Assembly: GCA_913775795.1 (NCBI GenBank)
Contig: CAJYLT010000022.1
Coordinates: 1 to 64,000 of the forward strand
Source of the DNA: an uncultured Sphingomonas sp.
GTDB lineage: Bacteria > Pseudomonadota > Alphaproteobacteria > Sphingomonadales > Sphingomonadaceae
DNA length: 64,000 bases
Direction of reading: 5' to 3'
The notes under the pieces were generated by a model. The model saw nothing but the letters and a program-made list of their open reading frames with translations, did not search any database and was not told the DNA's origin. Positions 1 to 8,786 of the stretch are shown here, one piece after another (within the stretch, counting starts at the first letter, position 1; every line of letters begins with the position of its first letter). The translations under genes and the position numbers were made by a program.

Positions 1-11
1 AACCCAGAAAA

Positions 12-28
12 GCGCCCCTAATGGGCGC
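12..28. terminator. Terminator-like hairpin upstream of tRNA-Ala
   Basis: A six-base GC stem (12-17 with 23-28) around a five-base loop follows a short A run at 8-11. There is no strong T run on either side. It probably ends a gene lying left of the window and separates it from the tRNA gene. Confidence 0.45.
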
Positions 29-42
29 CTTCCCGGAACGAT

Positions 43-118
43 GGGGCCGTAGCTCAGCTGGGAGAGCGTCGCAATGGCATTGCGAAGGTCAGGGGTTCGA
101 TCCCCCTCGGCTCCACCA
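43..118 (+). tRNA. tRNA-Ala (anticodon GGC)
   Basis: A full cloverleaf can be folded by eye. The acceptor stem is 43-49 with 108-114 (one G-T pair), the D stem 52-55/64-67, the anticodon stem 69-73/81-85 with loop 74-80, and the T stem 91-95/103-107 with loop TTCGATC. The anticodon GGC is at 76-78, which reads GCC and GCT alanine codons. The discriminator base is A115 and the CCA end (116-118) is encoded. No integrase gene is present next to it, so nothing suggests use as an attachment site. Confidence 0.97.
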
Positions 119-288
119 TTCCAGCCCTGATGCGGCTGGCATGACGAAGTTCCGATTGCAGAACATCGCCGTCGGCTTTTGTCCCGATCCGTGGGCCGGG
201 CATGTGCGTATCCCGATCGCTTCGAGCACAATCCGCCGCTTGCGGGCGAGCGCGCCGTGCGCCTAGGGTCCGGCAAGGAGAATTGCCG

Positions 289-621
289 ATGCCCGCGCCG
301 AGATCCGCCAAGAAAACCGGCACCGTCGAAATCCGTCTGACCGACGAGATGAAGGCCGCTTTCGCTGCACATTGCCGGCGCGAGGACGTGACCATGAGCG
401 AGGCGGTGCGCCGGCTGATGGAACGCCAGTTGAGCGGCGCGACCGACCGCGTCCGGCGCGGGCGTGGGCGGCTGATCGCCGCCGGCCTGCTCGGCGTCGC
501 CATCGGTGCCGGCGCTGCCGCGCCCTCCTTCGCGCAGTCCGCGGCGACGAACCGTCCGACCTTCGAACAGCTCGACCGCGACCATGACGGCGTGCTGACC
601 CGCGCCGAATTCGCCCGATAG
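289..621 (+). CDS. Small RHH-like / membrane / EF-hand protein
   Basis: A protein of 110 residues. The ATG is chosen because AAGGAG lies eight bases upstream. Three parts can be read. Residues about 10-48 look like a ribbon-helix-helix DNA-binding fold: a strand (TVEIRLT) and two helices, the second with TMSEAVRRLMERQL. A hydrophobic helix at about 62-82 is preceded by a run of arginines and ends in a signal-peptidase-like APSFAQS. The last 25 residues hold one EF-hand loop, DRDHDGVLTRAEF, with Asp/Asp/Asp calcium ligands and a closing Glu. The arginines before the helix predict the RHH part in the cytoplasm and the EF-hand in the periplasm. The domain calls are by eye and the function is unknown. 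Confidence 0.75.
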   Translation: MPAPRSAKKTGTVEIRLTDEMKAAFAAHCRREDVTMSEAVRRLMERQLSGATDRVRRGRGRLIAAGLLGVAIGAGAAAPSFAQSAATNRPTFEQLDRDHDGVLTRAEFAR

Positions 622-691
622 GCTTGTTAGGACACGAAAACGGGCGCGTCCGGGCACGGTAACGCTGGATCGCCGCGAACGCAGCGGCTGG

Positions 692-1483
692 ATGCGGCGA
701 ATGACAAACCCGCCCCCATCCGCCCGCCGCCGCTGGCTCGTCGAGCTCCGCGGCCTCGCTCTCCTCGCGCTCGGCGTGCTCGCGCTGCACAGCCTGGTCG
801 CACGACCCTTCTACATTCCGTCCACGTCGATGATGCCGACGCTGCAGGTCGGCGACCGGCTGCTCGTCAGCCGATGGCCCTATGGCTGGTCCTACGCCTC
901 CGCCGCGTTGCATCTGCTGCCGCCGATTCCCGGGCGCCTGTTCGGCCGGATGCCTGTGCGCGGCGACGTGGTGATCCTCATCCCGCCGGGCGCCGGCCGA
1001 GGGGGCGAGGACTGGATCAAGCGCGTCATCGGCCTGCCGGGCGACACGGTTCAGATGATCGCGGGACGGTTGTGGCTCAACGGGCTGCCGGTGCGTTCAG
1101 AGCGCGTCCGCGGACGCGGGTGCCCCGCCGAGCAGCGAGAGCCATGCGCCGCGGCGACCGTGCGCGAGACGCTGCCCGGCGGGGCCAGCTACGACACGCT
1201 CGATCGCGGCCCCTCGTCCACCGACGATACCCCGCCGGTGCGCGTCCCCGCCGGCCATGTCTTCGTCCTGGGCGACAATCGCGACGTCAGCGCGAACAGC
1301 CGCGTGCCGCTGGCGTTCGGCGGGCTGGGCGGGCCGGTTCCGGTCGAAGCGATCGGCGGGCGGGCGGAGGTCGTCACTTTTTCGCTCGGCGGGTCGGCAG
1401 ACCGCAATCCGCTGACCTGGTGGAGCGCGCTGCGGCCGGAGCGCGCATGGCGCTCGCTGCGCCCGGCGAGACAGGCAGAGTGA
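692..1483 (+). CDS. lepB: Signal peptidase I (S26 family)
   Basis: A membrane-anchored serine protease of 263 residues that cleaves signal peptides from exported proteins on the periplasmic side. One membrane helix spans about residues 17-38. The catalytic Ser46 sits in PSTSMMPTL and the general base Lys110 in DWIKRVIGLPGD. The later conserved box VFVLGDNRDVSANSR is also present. No clear ribosome binding site precedes ATG 692 or the in-frame ATG 701, so the exact start is uncertain. It stands alone, so this could be a second lepB copy rather than the housekeeping one usually found beside rnc and era. Confidence 0.9.
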   Translation: MRRMTNPPPSARRRWLVELRGLALLALGVLALHSLVARPFYIPSTSMMPTLQVGDRLLVSRWPYGWSYASAALHLLPPIPGRLFGRMPVRGDVVILIPPGAGRGGEDWIKRVIGLPGDTVQMIAGRLWLNGLPVRSERVRGRGCPAEQREPCAAATVRETLPGGASYDTLDRGPSSTDDTPPVRVPAGHVFVLGDNRDVSANSRVPLAFGGLGGPVPVEAIGGRAEVVTFSLGGSADRNPLTWWSALRPERAWRSLRPARQAE

Positions 1484-1504
1484 GCCGCGAGAGGGGGAAC
1501 TCGT

Positions 1505-2401
1505 TCAGAGCGCCAGGCCGGCGGTCGGCGTGCCGCGCAATCGCTCGATATCCCGGGCCGGCGGCGCGCCGAACAGCCGGCGATATTCGCGGCTGAACTG
1601 GGAGGGGCTTTCATAGCCGACGGCGAAGCCCGCGCTGCCGGCGCCCGCATCGCCGGCCAGCATCAGCCGCCGCGCCTCCTGAAGGCGCAACTGCTTCTGA
1701 TAGGCGAGTGGGGTCAGACCGGTGATCGCCTTGAAATGCGCGTGCAGCGACGACGGGCTCATGCCTGCTGCGGCCGCGATCTCCTCGACGCGGATGGGTG
1801 CATCGAAGCGGTGCCGGATCGCGCCGATCGCGCGGCTGATCTGATTGAGGCGGCTGTCCGCGGTGACGATCTGGCGGAGAACGGGGCCATGCGGTCCGGT
1901 CAGCAGCCGATACTGGATCTCCCGCTCGATCAGCGGCGCCAGCGCGCCGATCGTGTCGGGCCGGTCGAGTAGCGCCACCAGCCGGCAGGCGGCGTCGATC
2001 AGGTCGTGCTCGACCGGATAGACGCCGAGCACCGGTCGTTCGGCCGCCGGTGCCGGGCGCCCCTCCGGCAGCATCAGGTCGGCGATCACCGCGGGATCGA
2101 GATCGATCTTGCAGCAAAGATAGGGCCGCTCGGGGCTGGCATCGATCACATGGCCGACCAGCGGCAGGTCGAACGAGACGATCAGGTAATGCGCCGCGTC
2201 GTAGATCACGCTTCGCTCGCCCACCGACACGCGCTTCGATCCTTGCGCGATCAGGCAGAGCGACGCTTCGTAGACGGCGGGCGTGGGGGTGCTCGGCCGG
2301 TCCGCCCGGATCAGGCTCAGGCGGGGAATCGCCGTCGCGGCGATCCCGGGACTGTCGACATGGCGGTCGATGGCGGCGGCAAGGTCGGCGATCCGGTCCA
2401 T
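1505..2401 (-). CDS. AraC family transcriptional regulator
   Basis: A regulator of 298 residues. The N-terminal half matches the AraC_N type effector domain (for example TPAVYEASLCLIAQGSKRV). The C-terminal part carries the two helix-turn-helix units of AraC proteins, including IRVEEIAAAAGMSPSSLHAHF and the ending GYESPSQFSREYRRLFG. The start at 2401 (MDRIADLAAAI) is preferred over a longer frame whose extra residues look non-coding. It is divergent from the SDR gene at 2547 with 145 bases between them, so that oxidoreductase is its likely target. Effector unknown. Confidence 0.88.
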   Translation of the reverse strand: MDRIADLAAAIDRHVDSPGIAATAIPRLSLIRADRPSTPTPAVYEASLCLIAQGSKRVSVGERSVIYDAAHYLIVSFDLPLVGHVIDASPERPYLCCKIDLDPAVIADLMLPEGRPAPAAERPVLGVYPVEHDLIDAACRLVALLDRPDTIGALAPLIEREIQYRLLTGPHGPVLRQIVTADSRLNQISRAIGAIRHRFDAPIRVEEIAAAAGMSPSSLHAHFKAITGLTPLAYQKQLRLQEARRLMLAGDAGAGSAGFAVGYESPSQFSREYRRLFGAPPARDIERLRGTPTAGLAL

Positions 2402-2546
2402 GGCGGTTCCTATCCCCGGCCTTGCCGCCCGCGGCAAGCGAGCCGATGCCGGATCTGGAGGATCGTGCAAGACTATCGGACGATCGCGCTACCGCTTGCG
2501 CTGCCCGGAACGCCATCTGCCCTCCGTCACCCAAGCAACGGAGCAC

Positions 2547-3275
2547 ATGATGACAGAGGGTATCGACAAGGTCGTCCTGATTACCGGGGCATCGAGCGGA
2601 ATCGGCGAGGCGACGGCGCGCGAGCTGGCCGCGGCCGGCGCGCGGCTCTTCATCGGCGCGCGCCGCGGCGACCGCCTGCGGGCGCTTGCCGCCGAACTCG
2701 GCGACACGGTCGACTGGCGCCAACTGGACGTGACCGACGGCGCCGATTTCGAGCGGTTCGTCGAAGCGGCGGCGGCGCGGTTCGGCCGCATCGATGTGCT
2801 GGTCAACAATGCCGGCGTGATGCCGCTTTCACCGCTCGCCGCGCGCAAGCAGGACGAATGGAAGCGGATGATCGACGTCAACATCGGCGGCGTCCTCAAC
2901 GGGATCGCCGCGGTGCTGCCCCGGTTCCTTGAACAGAAGGGAGGACATGTGGTCAACGTGGCGTCGGTCGCGGCGCACATGGTGATGCCGACCGCCGCGG
3001 TCTATTGCGCGACCAAGCACGCCGTTCGGGTCATTACTGAGGGGCTGCGACAGGAGCAGGACGAGATTCGTACGACGCTGATCTCGCCCGGCGTGGTCGC
3101 GACCGAGCTGGGGCACGATATCACCGATCCCGACGTCGCCGCCGCCCTGACGGGCTGGCGCAGGAAGTCGCTGACCCCCGACGCGATCGCGCGGGCTATC
3201 CGCTATGCGATCGAGCAACCCGAGGGCGTCGACATCAACGAGGTGATCGTCCGGCCGGTCGCCGCCGACATGTGA
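2547..3275 (+). CDS. SDR family NAD(P)-dependent oxidoreductase
   Basis: A classical short-chain dehydrogenase of 242 residues. The cofactor motif TGASSGIG is near the N-terminus, NNAG follows at about residue 90, and the catalytic Tyr-Lys pair is in VYCATKHAV. The start is at tandem ATGs (2547, 2550) with GGAG just upstream. The sequence resembles the YdfG-like or unspecific SDR group, but the substrate cannot be told. It is divergently paired with the AraC regulator at 1505-2401, as is common for inducible SDR genes. Confidence 0.9.
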   Translation: MMTEGIDKVVLITGASSGIGEATARELAAAGARLFIGARRGDRLRALAAELGDTVDWRQLDVTDGADFERFVEAAAARFGRIDVLVNNAGVMPLSPLAARKQDEWKRMIDVNIGGVLNGIAAVLPRFLEQKGGHVVNVASVAAHMVMPTAAVYCATKHAVRVITEGLRQEQDEIRTTLISPGVVATELGHDITDPDVAAALTGWRRKSLTPDAIARAIRYAIEQPEGVDINEVIVRPVAADM

Positions 3276-3346
3276 TTGAAGCGAGTTGTCGGGGAGGCGG
3301 TATGCGCCGCCTGCCTGACCGCTGCTGCCGGATCGCGAAGGACGCC

Positions 3347-4246
3347 TCAGCGGTGCTCGCCCGACCGGACATGCGCCGTCATGCCGGCCACCAGTGCATC
3401 GAACACCACCCGCATCCGCCGGGTCGGGCGCAGATCCTCGTGCATCGCGATCCAGACGGGCAGGTGGGCGTGGAACGCGTCGGGAAGGACCGGGACCAGC
3501 GCCGGGTCGCGGCAGGCGATCGGGTCCTGCACGACGCCGATGCCGCACCCGGCGCGGACCATCGCAATCTGCGCCAGCTGGTTGTCGGTGCGCAGCGCGA
3601 AGGCGGGCAGGTCCGGCCACACCGCCTCGATCGAACGGCGCGATGCGGCGTCGCGGTCGAAGCCGATGATCGCGTGCCGCGCCAGGTCCGCCACCGTGTC
3701 GATCCGCGCGGTGCGGGCCAGATAGTCGCGATGCGCATAGAAGCGCAGCCGGATGCGGCCGATCGACCGGACGAGCAGCGCCTGTTGCCGCGGCTCCGTC
3801 ATGCGAATCGCGACATCGGCGTCGCGGCGCAGCAGGTCGGACGAGGCGTTGGTGAGCAGCAGCTCGAATTGCAGGCCGGGATGCGCGGCGGTGAGCGGGG
3901 CGAGGATGCGCGGCAGGACCTCCGCCCCGATCACCTCGCTGGCGCTGATCCGGACCACCCCCGACACTGCATTCGCCGGGGCCGAGGCGGTGCGCACGAG
4001 CGCCGCCGCGGCTGCCGCCATCGCCTCGGCCTGCGACGCCAGCGCCAGCGCCGCCTCGGTCGGCATCAGTCCGCGGGCGGAGCGGGTGAAGAGCGCGTCG
4101 GTCGACAGGCACGCTTCGAGTTCGGCGATGTGACGCCCCGCGGTCGGCTGGGTGATGCCGAGCGTCCGGGCGGCGGCGGACAGGCTCCCCTCCCGCATCA
4201 CCCCGTCGAAGGTGCGCCACAATTCCCATCCCGGCTCACGATCCAT
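3347..4246 (-). CDS. LysR family transcriptional regulator
   Basis: A protein of 299 residues with an N-terminal winged helix-turn-helix (FDGVMREGSLSAAARTLGIT, then QPTAGRHIAELE) and a LysR substrate-binding domain from about residue 90. It is divergent from the NAD-dependent epimerase-like gene at 4332. The 85-base gap contains a partial dyad around TAGCTA near 4257-4263, which could be its operator. LysR proteins usually activate the neighbouring gene when a small-molecule inducer binds; the inducer here is unknown. Confidence 0.9.
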   Translation of the reverse strand: MDREPGWELWRTFDGVMREGSLSAAARTLGITQPTAGRHIAELEACLSTDALFTRSARGLMPTEAALALASQAEAMAAAAAALVRTASAPANAVSGVVRISASEVIGAEVLPRILAPLTAAHPGLQFELLLTNASSDLLRRDADVAIRMTEPRQQALLVRSIGRIRLRFYAHRDYLARTARIDTVADLARHAIIGFDRDAASRRSIEAVWPDLPAFALRTDNQLAQIAMVRAGCGIGVVQDPIACRDPALVPVLPDAFHAHLPVWIAMHEDLRPTRRMRVVFDALVAGMTAHVRSGEHR

Positions 4247-4331
4247 GCGATTTCGTATAGCTAGCCTACGGAATGCCGCAATTTCGGTTCAAGCCGATCG
4301 GGCTCATTTCTGCGTCTCGAAGGAGACGGTG

Positions 4332-5291
4332 ATGATCGGGACGAACAATGGCGCGCTGGTGATCGGCGCGACGGGGGGCATCGGCGGGGAAGTCGCCCGC
4401 GTGCTGAAGGCAAGGGGCTGGGCCGTCCGCGCGCTGCATCGGGACGCCGACCGCGTTCGGGCAAGCGAGTCCGGCCTCGACTGGGTGCAGGGCGATGCGA
4501 TGGACGCGGCCTCCGTCTGCCGGGCGGCGGAAGGCGTTTCGGTGATCGTCCACGCGGTCAACCCGCCCGGTTACCGGAACTGGGCCGGGCTGGTCCTTCC
4601 CATGCTGGACAGCACGATCGCCGCCGCCGCGGCAAACGGGGCGCGGGTGCTGCTGCCGGGTACGGTCTATAATTACGGTCCCGACGCGGGTGACGCGGTG
4701 AGCGAGGACGCGCCGCAGAACCCGGTGACGCGCAAGGGGGCGATCCGCGTTGAGATGGAGCGCCGCCTGGAGCGCGCCGCCAGCACGGGCGCGACGGCGC
4801 TGATCGTCCGCGCGGGCGATTTCTTTGGGCCGAGCAGCGGCAACAGCTGGCTGACGCAGGGGATGGTGCCGACGGCCGGGCCGCTGAAGCGAGTGTTCGA
4901 TCCGGCGAGAGCGGGTACGGGGCACGCCTGGGCCTATCTGCCCGACCTTGCCGAGACGATGGTCCGGCTGGTCGAACGCCGTGACGAGCTGGCGGCGTTC
5001 GATCGCTTCCACTTCGGCGGTACCTGGGTGGACGACAACCGGGCGTTCGCGGACGCGATCCGCAAGGCCGCCGGGCGGCCGAACGCGCCGATCCGCGCCT
5101 TCCCATGGGCGGTGGTCCACGCGCTCGCGCCGTTCCACGAAACCGCGCGCGAGATGCGCGAGATGATCTACCTTTGGCAGCGGCCGCTGCGACTGGTGGA
5201 CGCGAAGCTCCGCCGCTTTCTGGGACAGGTGCCCGCGACGCCGCTGGGTACCGCGCTGCGGACGACGCTGGAGGCGCAGGGGCGTTGTTGA
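4332..5291 (+). CDS. NAD(P)-dependent epimerase/reductase-like protein
   Basis: A Rossmann-fold protein of 319 residues from the atypical or extended SDR group. The N-terminal nucleotide motif is VIGATGGIGGEVARVL. An NYGP segment with the Tyr of the catalytic pair lies near residue 110 (TVYNYGPDAG). The start follows a strong AAGGAGA site. The 3' end lies 16 bases from the convergent cation exporter gene. The divergent LysR gene at 3347-4246 probably regulates it. Many relatives are annotated only as NAD-dependent epimerase/dehydratase, and the substrate is not predictable here. Confidence 0.85.
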   Translation: MIGTNNGALVIGATGGIGGEVARVLKARGWAVRALHRDADRVRASESGLDWVQGDAMDAASVCRAAEGVSVIVHAVNPPGYRNWAGLVLPMLDSTIAAAAANGARVLLPGTVYNYGPDAGDAVSEDAPQNPVTRKGAIRVEMERRLERAASTGATALIVRAGDFFGPSSGNSWLTQGMVPTAGPLKRVFDPARAGTGHAWAYLPDLAETMVRLVERRDELAAFDRFHFGGTWVDDNRAFADAIRKAAGRPNAPIRAFPWAVVHALAPFHETAREMREMIYLWQRPLRLVDAKLRRFLGQVPATPLGTALRTTLEAQGRC

Positions 5292-5307
5292 GTCCCGGCG
5301 TCGAACC

Positions 5308-6279
5308 CTAGGCGGTCTCGCCCGCGCCGGAGCCGAGCACGGCATCGTCGCGGCGTTCGGGACGGATGTAGATCGAGGACAATTGCGGCAGCGCGGCGCG
5401 CAGTTCCGCCTCGATCGCCTCGATCAGCGGTTCGGCGTCGCCCATCGTCAGGTCGTCGTCGAAGTCGGCGCTGATCGCGACGAACACCGTGTCCGGCCCG
5501 GTGTGGATCGTGCGGATGTGGTTGACCGCGACGATCTCGCGCCGCCGGTCGAGGAGTTGGCGCACGCGTTCGATGACGGCCGGGTCGGCGCGCTCGCCGA
5601 TCAGCAGACCCTTCGATTCGCGCGCCAGCACGACCGCGACGGCGGCCAGGATCAGGCCGATGACGATCGAGGCATAGCCGTCGATCCGCGGGTCGCCGAC
5701 CGCATGGCTAATCCAGACGCCGAACGCCGCGACGACGAGGCCGATGAGCGCGGCCGAATCCTCGAACAGCACGATGAAGCCCGGCGGATCCTTCGACTCG
5801 CGGATCGCTTCCCACCAGCCGGCGTCGCTGCGCGCCTCGTTAAATTCGCGCAGCGCGATCCAGCACGACCCGCCCTCCAGCGCGAAGGCGATGCCGAGGA
5901 CGATGTAGTTGACGAGCGGATCGGTCAGCGGCTCCGGTTCGATGATATGCAGATACCCCTCGTAGATCGAGACGCCGGCACCCACCGCGAAGATCAGGAT
6001 CGCGACGACGAACGACCAGAAATAGAGCTCACGCCCGTAACCGAACGGGTGGGCGGCGTCGGCGGGCCGCTTCGCGCGCTTCTGGCCGTAGAGGAGCAGC
6101 ACCTGGTTGCCGCTGTCGACGACCGAGTGCACCCCCTCGGTCAGCATCGACGACGATCCGGTAATGCCGGCGGCCACGAATTTGGCGACGGCGATGCCCA
6201 GATTGGCGGCCAGCGCGCCGAACAGGACGATGTTCTCGCGCCACCCGGACTTTGTTTCCGATTGTTTCTCTGCCGTCAT
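5308..6279 (-). CDS. Cation diffusion facilitator family transporter
   Basis: A metal/proton antiporter of 323 residues that would export divalent cations such as zinc, cobalt or manganese from the cytoplasm. It has about six membrane helices. The metal motif of helix 2 is visible as EGVHSVVDSGNQ (HxxxD), helix 5 carries FEDSAALIG, and a cytoplasmic C-terminal domain follows. The start at 6279 (MTAEKQSE) is chosen because the upstream reading frame has no plausible protein character. A histidine-rich loop is absent, so the metal cannot be inferred. Confidence 0.9.
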   Translation of the reverse strand: MTAEKQSETKSGWRENIVLFGALAANLGIAVAKFVAAGITGSSSMLTEGVHSVVDSGNQVLLLYGQKRAKRPADAAHPFGYGRELYFWSFVVAILIFAVGAGVSIYEGYLHIIEPEPLTDPLVNYIVLGIAFALEGGSCWIALREFNEARSDAGWWEAIRESKDPPGFIVLFEDSAALIGLVVAAFGVWISHAVGDPRIDGYASIVIGLILAAVAVVLARESKGLLIGERADPAVIERVRQLLDRRREIVAVNHIRTIHTGPDTVFVAISADFDDDLTMGDAEPLIEAIEAELRAALPQLSSIYIRPERRDDAVLGSGAGETA

Positions 6280-6313
6280 GGATGCGGGACGCGCCGCGGG
6301 GGCCGCGGTTCCG

Positions 6314-7201
6314 TCAGGTCGTGAACAGGGTGCGATCCGCCGCCACCCGCTCGGCGATCCAGCGCTTGAACGCCTCGATCCGGCCGAGCCGCTGGTTGTC
6401 GCGGTGCGTGACCAGCCAGAAGCTGCGCCGGATCGCCACGTCGGCGACGATGCGGCGAAGCTGCGGATCGGCATCGCCGATGAAGCGCGGCAGGATGCCG
6501 ATCCCGGCGCCGGCGCGGATCATCTGTGCCTGCGCGTTGATGCTGGTGCTGCGGATGCGGGCGGTCAGGTCCTCGCCGAGCCCGTCGAGGTAGCGAAGCT
6601 CGGGTGCGTAGAGGAGGTCGGGAACATAGCCGGCCAGCGTGCGCGTGCGGACCGCGGCAAGGTCGCGTGGCTCCCCCTCCGCGGTGAGGTAATCGGCGGA
6701 GGCGTAAAAACCTAGCATATAGTCGGTGAGGCGTGAGGCCACGACCTGTCCGGCGCGGGGGCGGGCGAGAAGGATCGCGATGTCCGTCTCGCGCTTCGAG
6801 GGGCTGAGGAACCCGCTGTTGGCGGCGAGGTCGATCGTGAGGCCCGGGTGACGCGCGGCGAAGTCGGCGATGCGCGGCGAGAGATACCCGGTGCCGAACC
6901 CTTCCGACACGCTGATCCGCAGGGTGCCGGACAGGCCGCTGGTCCCGCCCGGTTCGCCGATCGCCTCGGCGGCGGCCTGCATCGCCTCGACCTGCGCGAG
7001 CAGACGTTCGCCGCCTTGGGTCAGCGATTGCCCGTCGCGCGTCTGTTCGAACAGGCGCTGGCCGAGGTCGCCCTCCAGTTTGCGCAGGCGGCGGCCGATC
7101 GTCGTCGCGTCGAGCCCGAGCGCGCGGGCGGCGCGCGCGATCTGGCCGCCGCGAGCGATGGCGAGGAAGATGCGAAGGTCGTTCCAGTCGGGTGGCTGCA
7201 T
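6314..7201 (-). CDS. LysR family regulator divergent from mmsA
   Basis: A LysR-type regulator of 295 residues starting at MQPPDWNDLRIF. The winged helix-turn-helix includes GQIARAARALGLDATTIGRR, and the effector-binding domain follows from about residue 85. It is divergent from the valine degradation operon that begins with mmsA at 7283. The 81-base gap holds a perfect eight-base inverted repeat. Control of valine or isobutyrate catabolism is therefore likely, but this is inferred from position only. Confidence 0.9.
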   Translation of the reverse strand: MQPPDWNDLRIFLAIARGGQIARAARALGLDATTIGRRLRKLEGDLGQRLFEQTRDGQSLTQGGERLLAQVEAMQAAAEAIGEPGGTSGLSGTLRISVSEGFGTGYLSPRIADFAARHPGLTIDLAANSGFLSPSKRETDIAILLARPRAGQVVASRLTDYMLGFYASADYLTAEGEPRDLAAVRTRTLAGYVPDLLYAPELRYLDGLGEDLTARIRSTSINAQAQMIRAGAGIGILPRFIGDADPQLRRIVADVAIRRSFWLVTHRDNQRLGRIEAFKRWIAERVAADRTLFTT

Positions 7202-7202
7202 G

Positions 7203-7242
7203 ATTGCAGGTGATACAAGCAAAGTCGCGCGTTGCCTGCAAT
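7203..7242. promoter_or_regulatory. Inverted repeat between LysR gene and mmsA
   Basis: ATTGCAGG (7203-7210) and CCTGCAAT (7235-7242) form a perfect dyad with 24 bases between the arms. It lies in the shared promoter of the divergent LysR gene and the mmsA operon, about 40 bases before the mmsA start. A LysR operator is the simplest reading, although the spacing is wider than a single T-N11-A box. Confidence 0.5.
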
Positions 7243-7282
7243 GGCGTCAGGTGCGATTGAGGGTGCCACAGGAGAGAATGTC

Positions 7283-8782
7283 ATGCGGATCATCGACCAT
7301 TTCATCGCCGGTGCCGGCGCCTCGAACCACGCGGGCCGGACGGGCGAGGTCTTCGATCCCAACAGCGGTCAGGTTCAGGCGCATGTGAACCTCGGCAGCA
7401 CGGTCGAGCTGGAAGCCGCCGTTGCTGCCGCCCGCGCCGCCCAGCCCGGCTGGGCCGCGACCAATCCGCAGCGGCGCGCACGCGTCATGTTCCGCTTCAA
7501 GGAACTGGTCGAGGCGAACATGGACGCGCTCGCGCACATGCTGTCGTCCGAGCATGGCAAGGTGATCGCCGACGCCAAGGGCGATATCCAGCGCGGCCTC
7601 GAGGTCGTCGAGTTCGCCTGCGGCATCCCGCATGCGCTGAAGGGCGAGTATACGCAGGGCGCCGGGCCGGGCATCGACGTCTACTCGATGCGCACCCCGC
7701 TCGGCATCGGCGCGGGCATCACCCCGTTCAACTTCCCCGCGATGATTCCGATGTGGATGTTTGGCGTCGCCATCGCGTGCGGCAACGCGTTCATCCTGAA
7801 GCCGAGCGAGCGCGATCCCTCGGTCCCCGTGCGCCTCGCCGAACTGATGCGCGAGGCTGGCGCGCCGGAGGGCATCCTTCAGGTCGTTCACGGTGACAAG
7901 GAGATGGTCGACGCGATCCTCGACCACCCGGCCATCGCGGCAGTGAGCTTCGTCGGCTCGTCGGACATCGCGCATTACGTCTATCGCCGCGGTGTCGAGG
8001 CGGGGAAGCGCGTGCAGGCGATGGGCGGGGCGAAGAACCACGGCATCGTCATGCCCGACGCCGACCTCGACCAGGTGGTCAACGACCTGTCCGGCGCCGC
8101 CTTCGGTTCGGCGGGCGAGCGGTGCATGGCGCTGCCCGTGGTCGTGCCGGTCGGCGACAAGACCGCCGATGCACTGCGCGAAAAGCTGATCCCCGCGATC
8201 GAGGCGCTGCGCATCGGCGTCTCGACCGATGCGGAGGCGCATTACGGCCCGGTCGTGAACGCTGCACACAAGAACCGCGTGGAGAACTGGATCCAGACCG
8301 GCGTGGACGAGGGTGCGGAACTGGTCGTCGACGGCCGCGGCTTCAAGCTTCAGGGGCATGAGGAAGGCTTCTTCATCGGCCCGACGCTGTTCGATCGTGT
8401 CACCACGAAGATGGAATCGTACAAGGAAGAGATCTTCGGCCCCGTGCTCCAGATCGTCCGCGCGCCCGATTTCGAGACCGCGGTGCGGCTGCCCAGCGAG
8501 CACCAGTACGGCAACGGCGTCGCGATCTTCACGCGCAACGGCCACGCCGCGCGTGAGTTCGCCGCGCGGGTCGAGGTCGGCATGGTCGGCATCAACGTGC
8601 CGATCCCCGTACCCGTCGCCTATCACAGCTTCGGCGGGTGGAAGCGCTCCGCCTTCGGCGACGTGAACCAGCACGGGATGGAGGGCGTGCGCTTCTGGAC
8701 CAAGGTCAAGACGGTCACGCAGCGCTGGCCCGACGGCTCGCCGGACGGTAGCAACGCCTTCGTCATTCCGACGATGGGGTAA
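7283..8782 (+). CDS. mmsA: Methylmalonate-semialdehyde dehydrogenase (CoA-acylating)
   Basis: An aldehyde dehydrogenase of 499 residues, the usual length for MmsA, which converts methylmalonate semialdehyde plus CoA and NAD to propionyl-CoA in valine breakdown. The catalytic cysteine is at about residue 281 in GSAGERCMALP. The MmsA-typical start MRIIDHFIAG and the segment TPFNFPAMIPMWMF are clear. The ATG follows an AGGAGAG site. It opens an operon that also encodes the acyl-CoA dehydrogenase, hydrolase, enoyl-CoA hydratase and MmsB of the same pathway, under a divergent LysR gene. Confidence 0.96.
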   Translation: MRIIDHFIAGAGASNHAGRTGEVFDPNSGQVQAHVNLGSTVELEAAVAAARAAQPGWAATNPQRRARVMFRFKELVEANMDALAHMLSSEHGKVIADAKGDIQRGLEVVEFACGIPHALKGEYTQGAGPGIDVYSMRTPLGIGAGITPFNFPAMIPMWMFGVAIACGNAFILKPSERDPSVPVRLAELMREAGAPEGILQVVHGDKEMVDAILDHPAIAAVSFVGSSDIAHYVYRRGVEAGKRVQAMGGAKNHGIVMPDADLDQVVNDLSGAAFGSAGERCMALPVVVPVGDKTADALREKLIPAIEALRIGVSTDAEAHYGPVVNAAHKNRVENWIQTGVDEGAELVVDGRGFKLQGHEEGFFIGPTLFDRVTTKMESYKEEIFGPVLQIVRAPDFETAVRLPSEHQYGNGVAIFTRNGHAAREFAARVEVGMVGINVPIPVPVAYHSFGGWKRSAFGDVNQHGMEGVRFWTKVKTVTQRWPDGSPDGSNAFVIPTMG

Positions 8783-8786
8783 GGCC

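Noticed and set aside
43..200. tRNA-Ala as the attachment site of an integrated element
   Set aside because: No integrase, no repeat of the tRNA 3' end and no change in gene character downstream.
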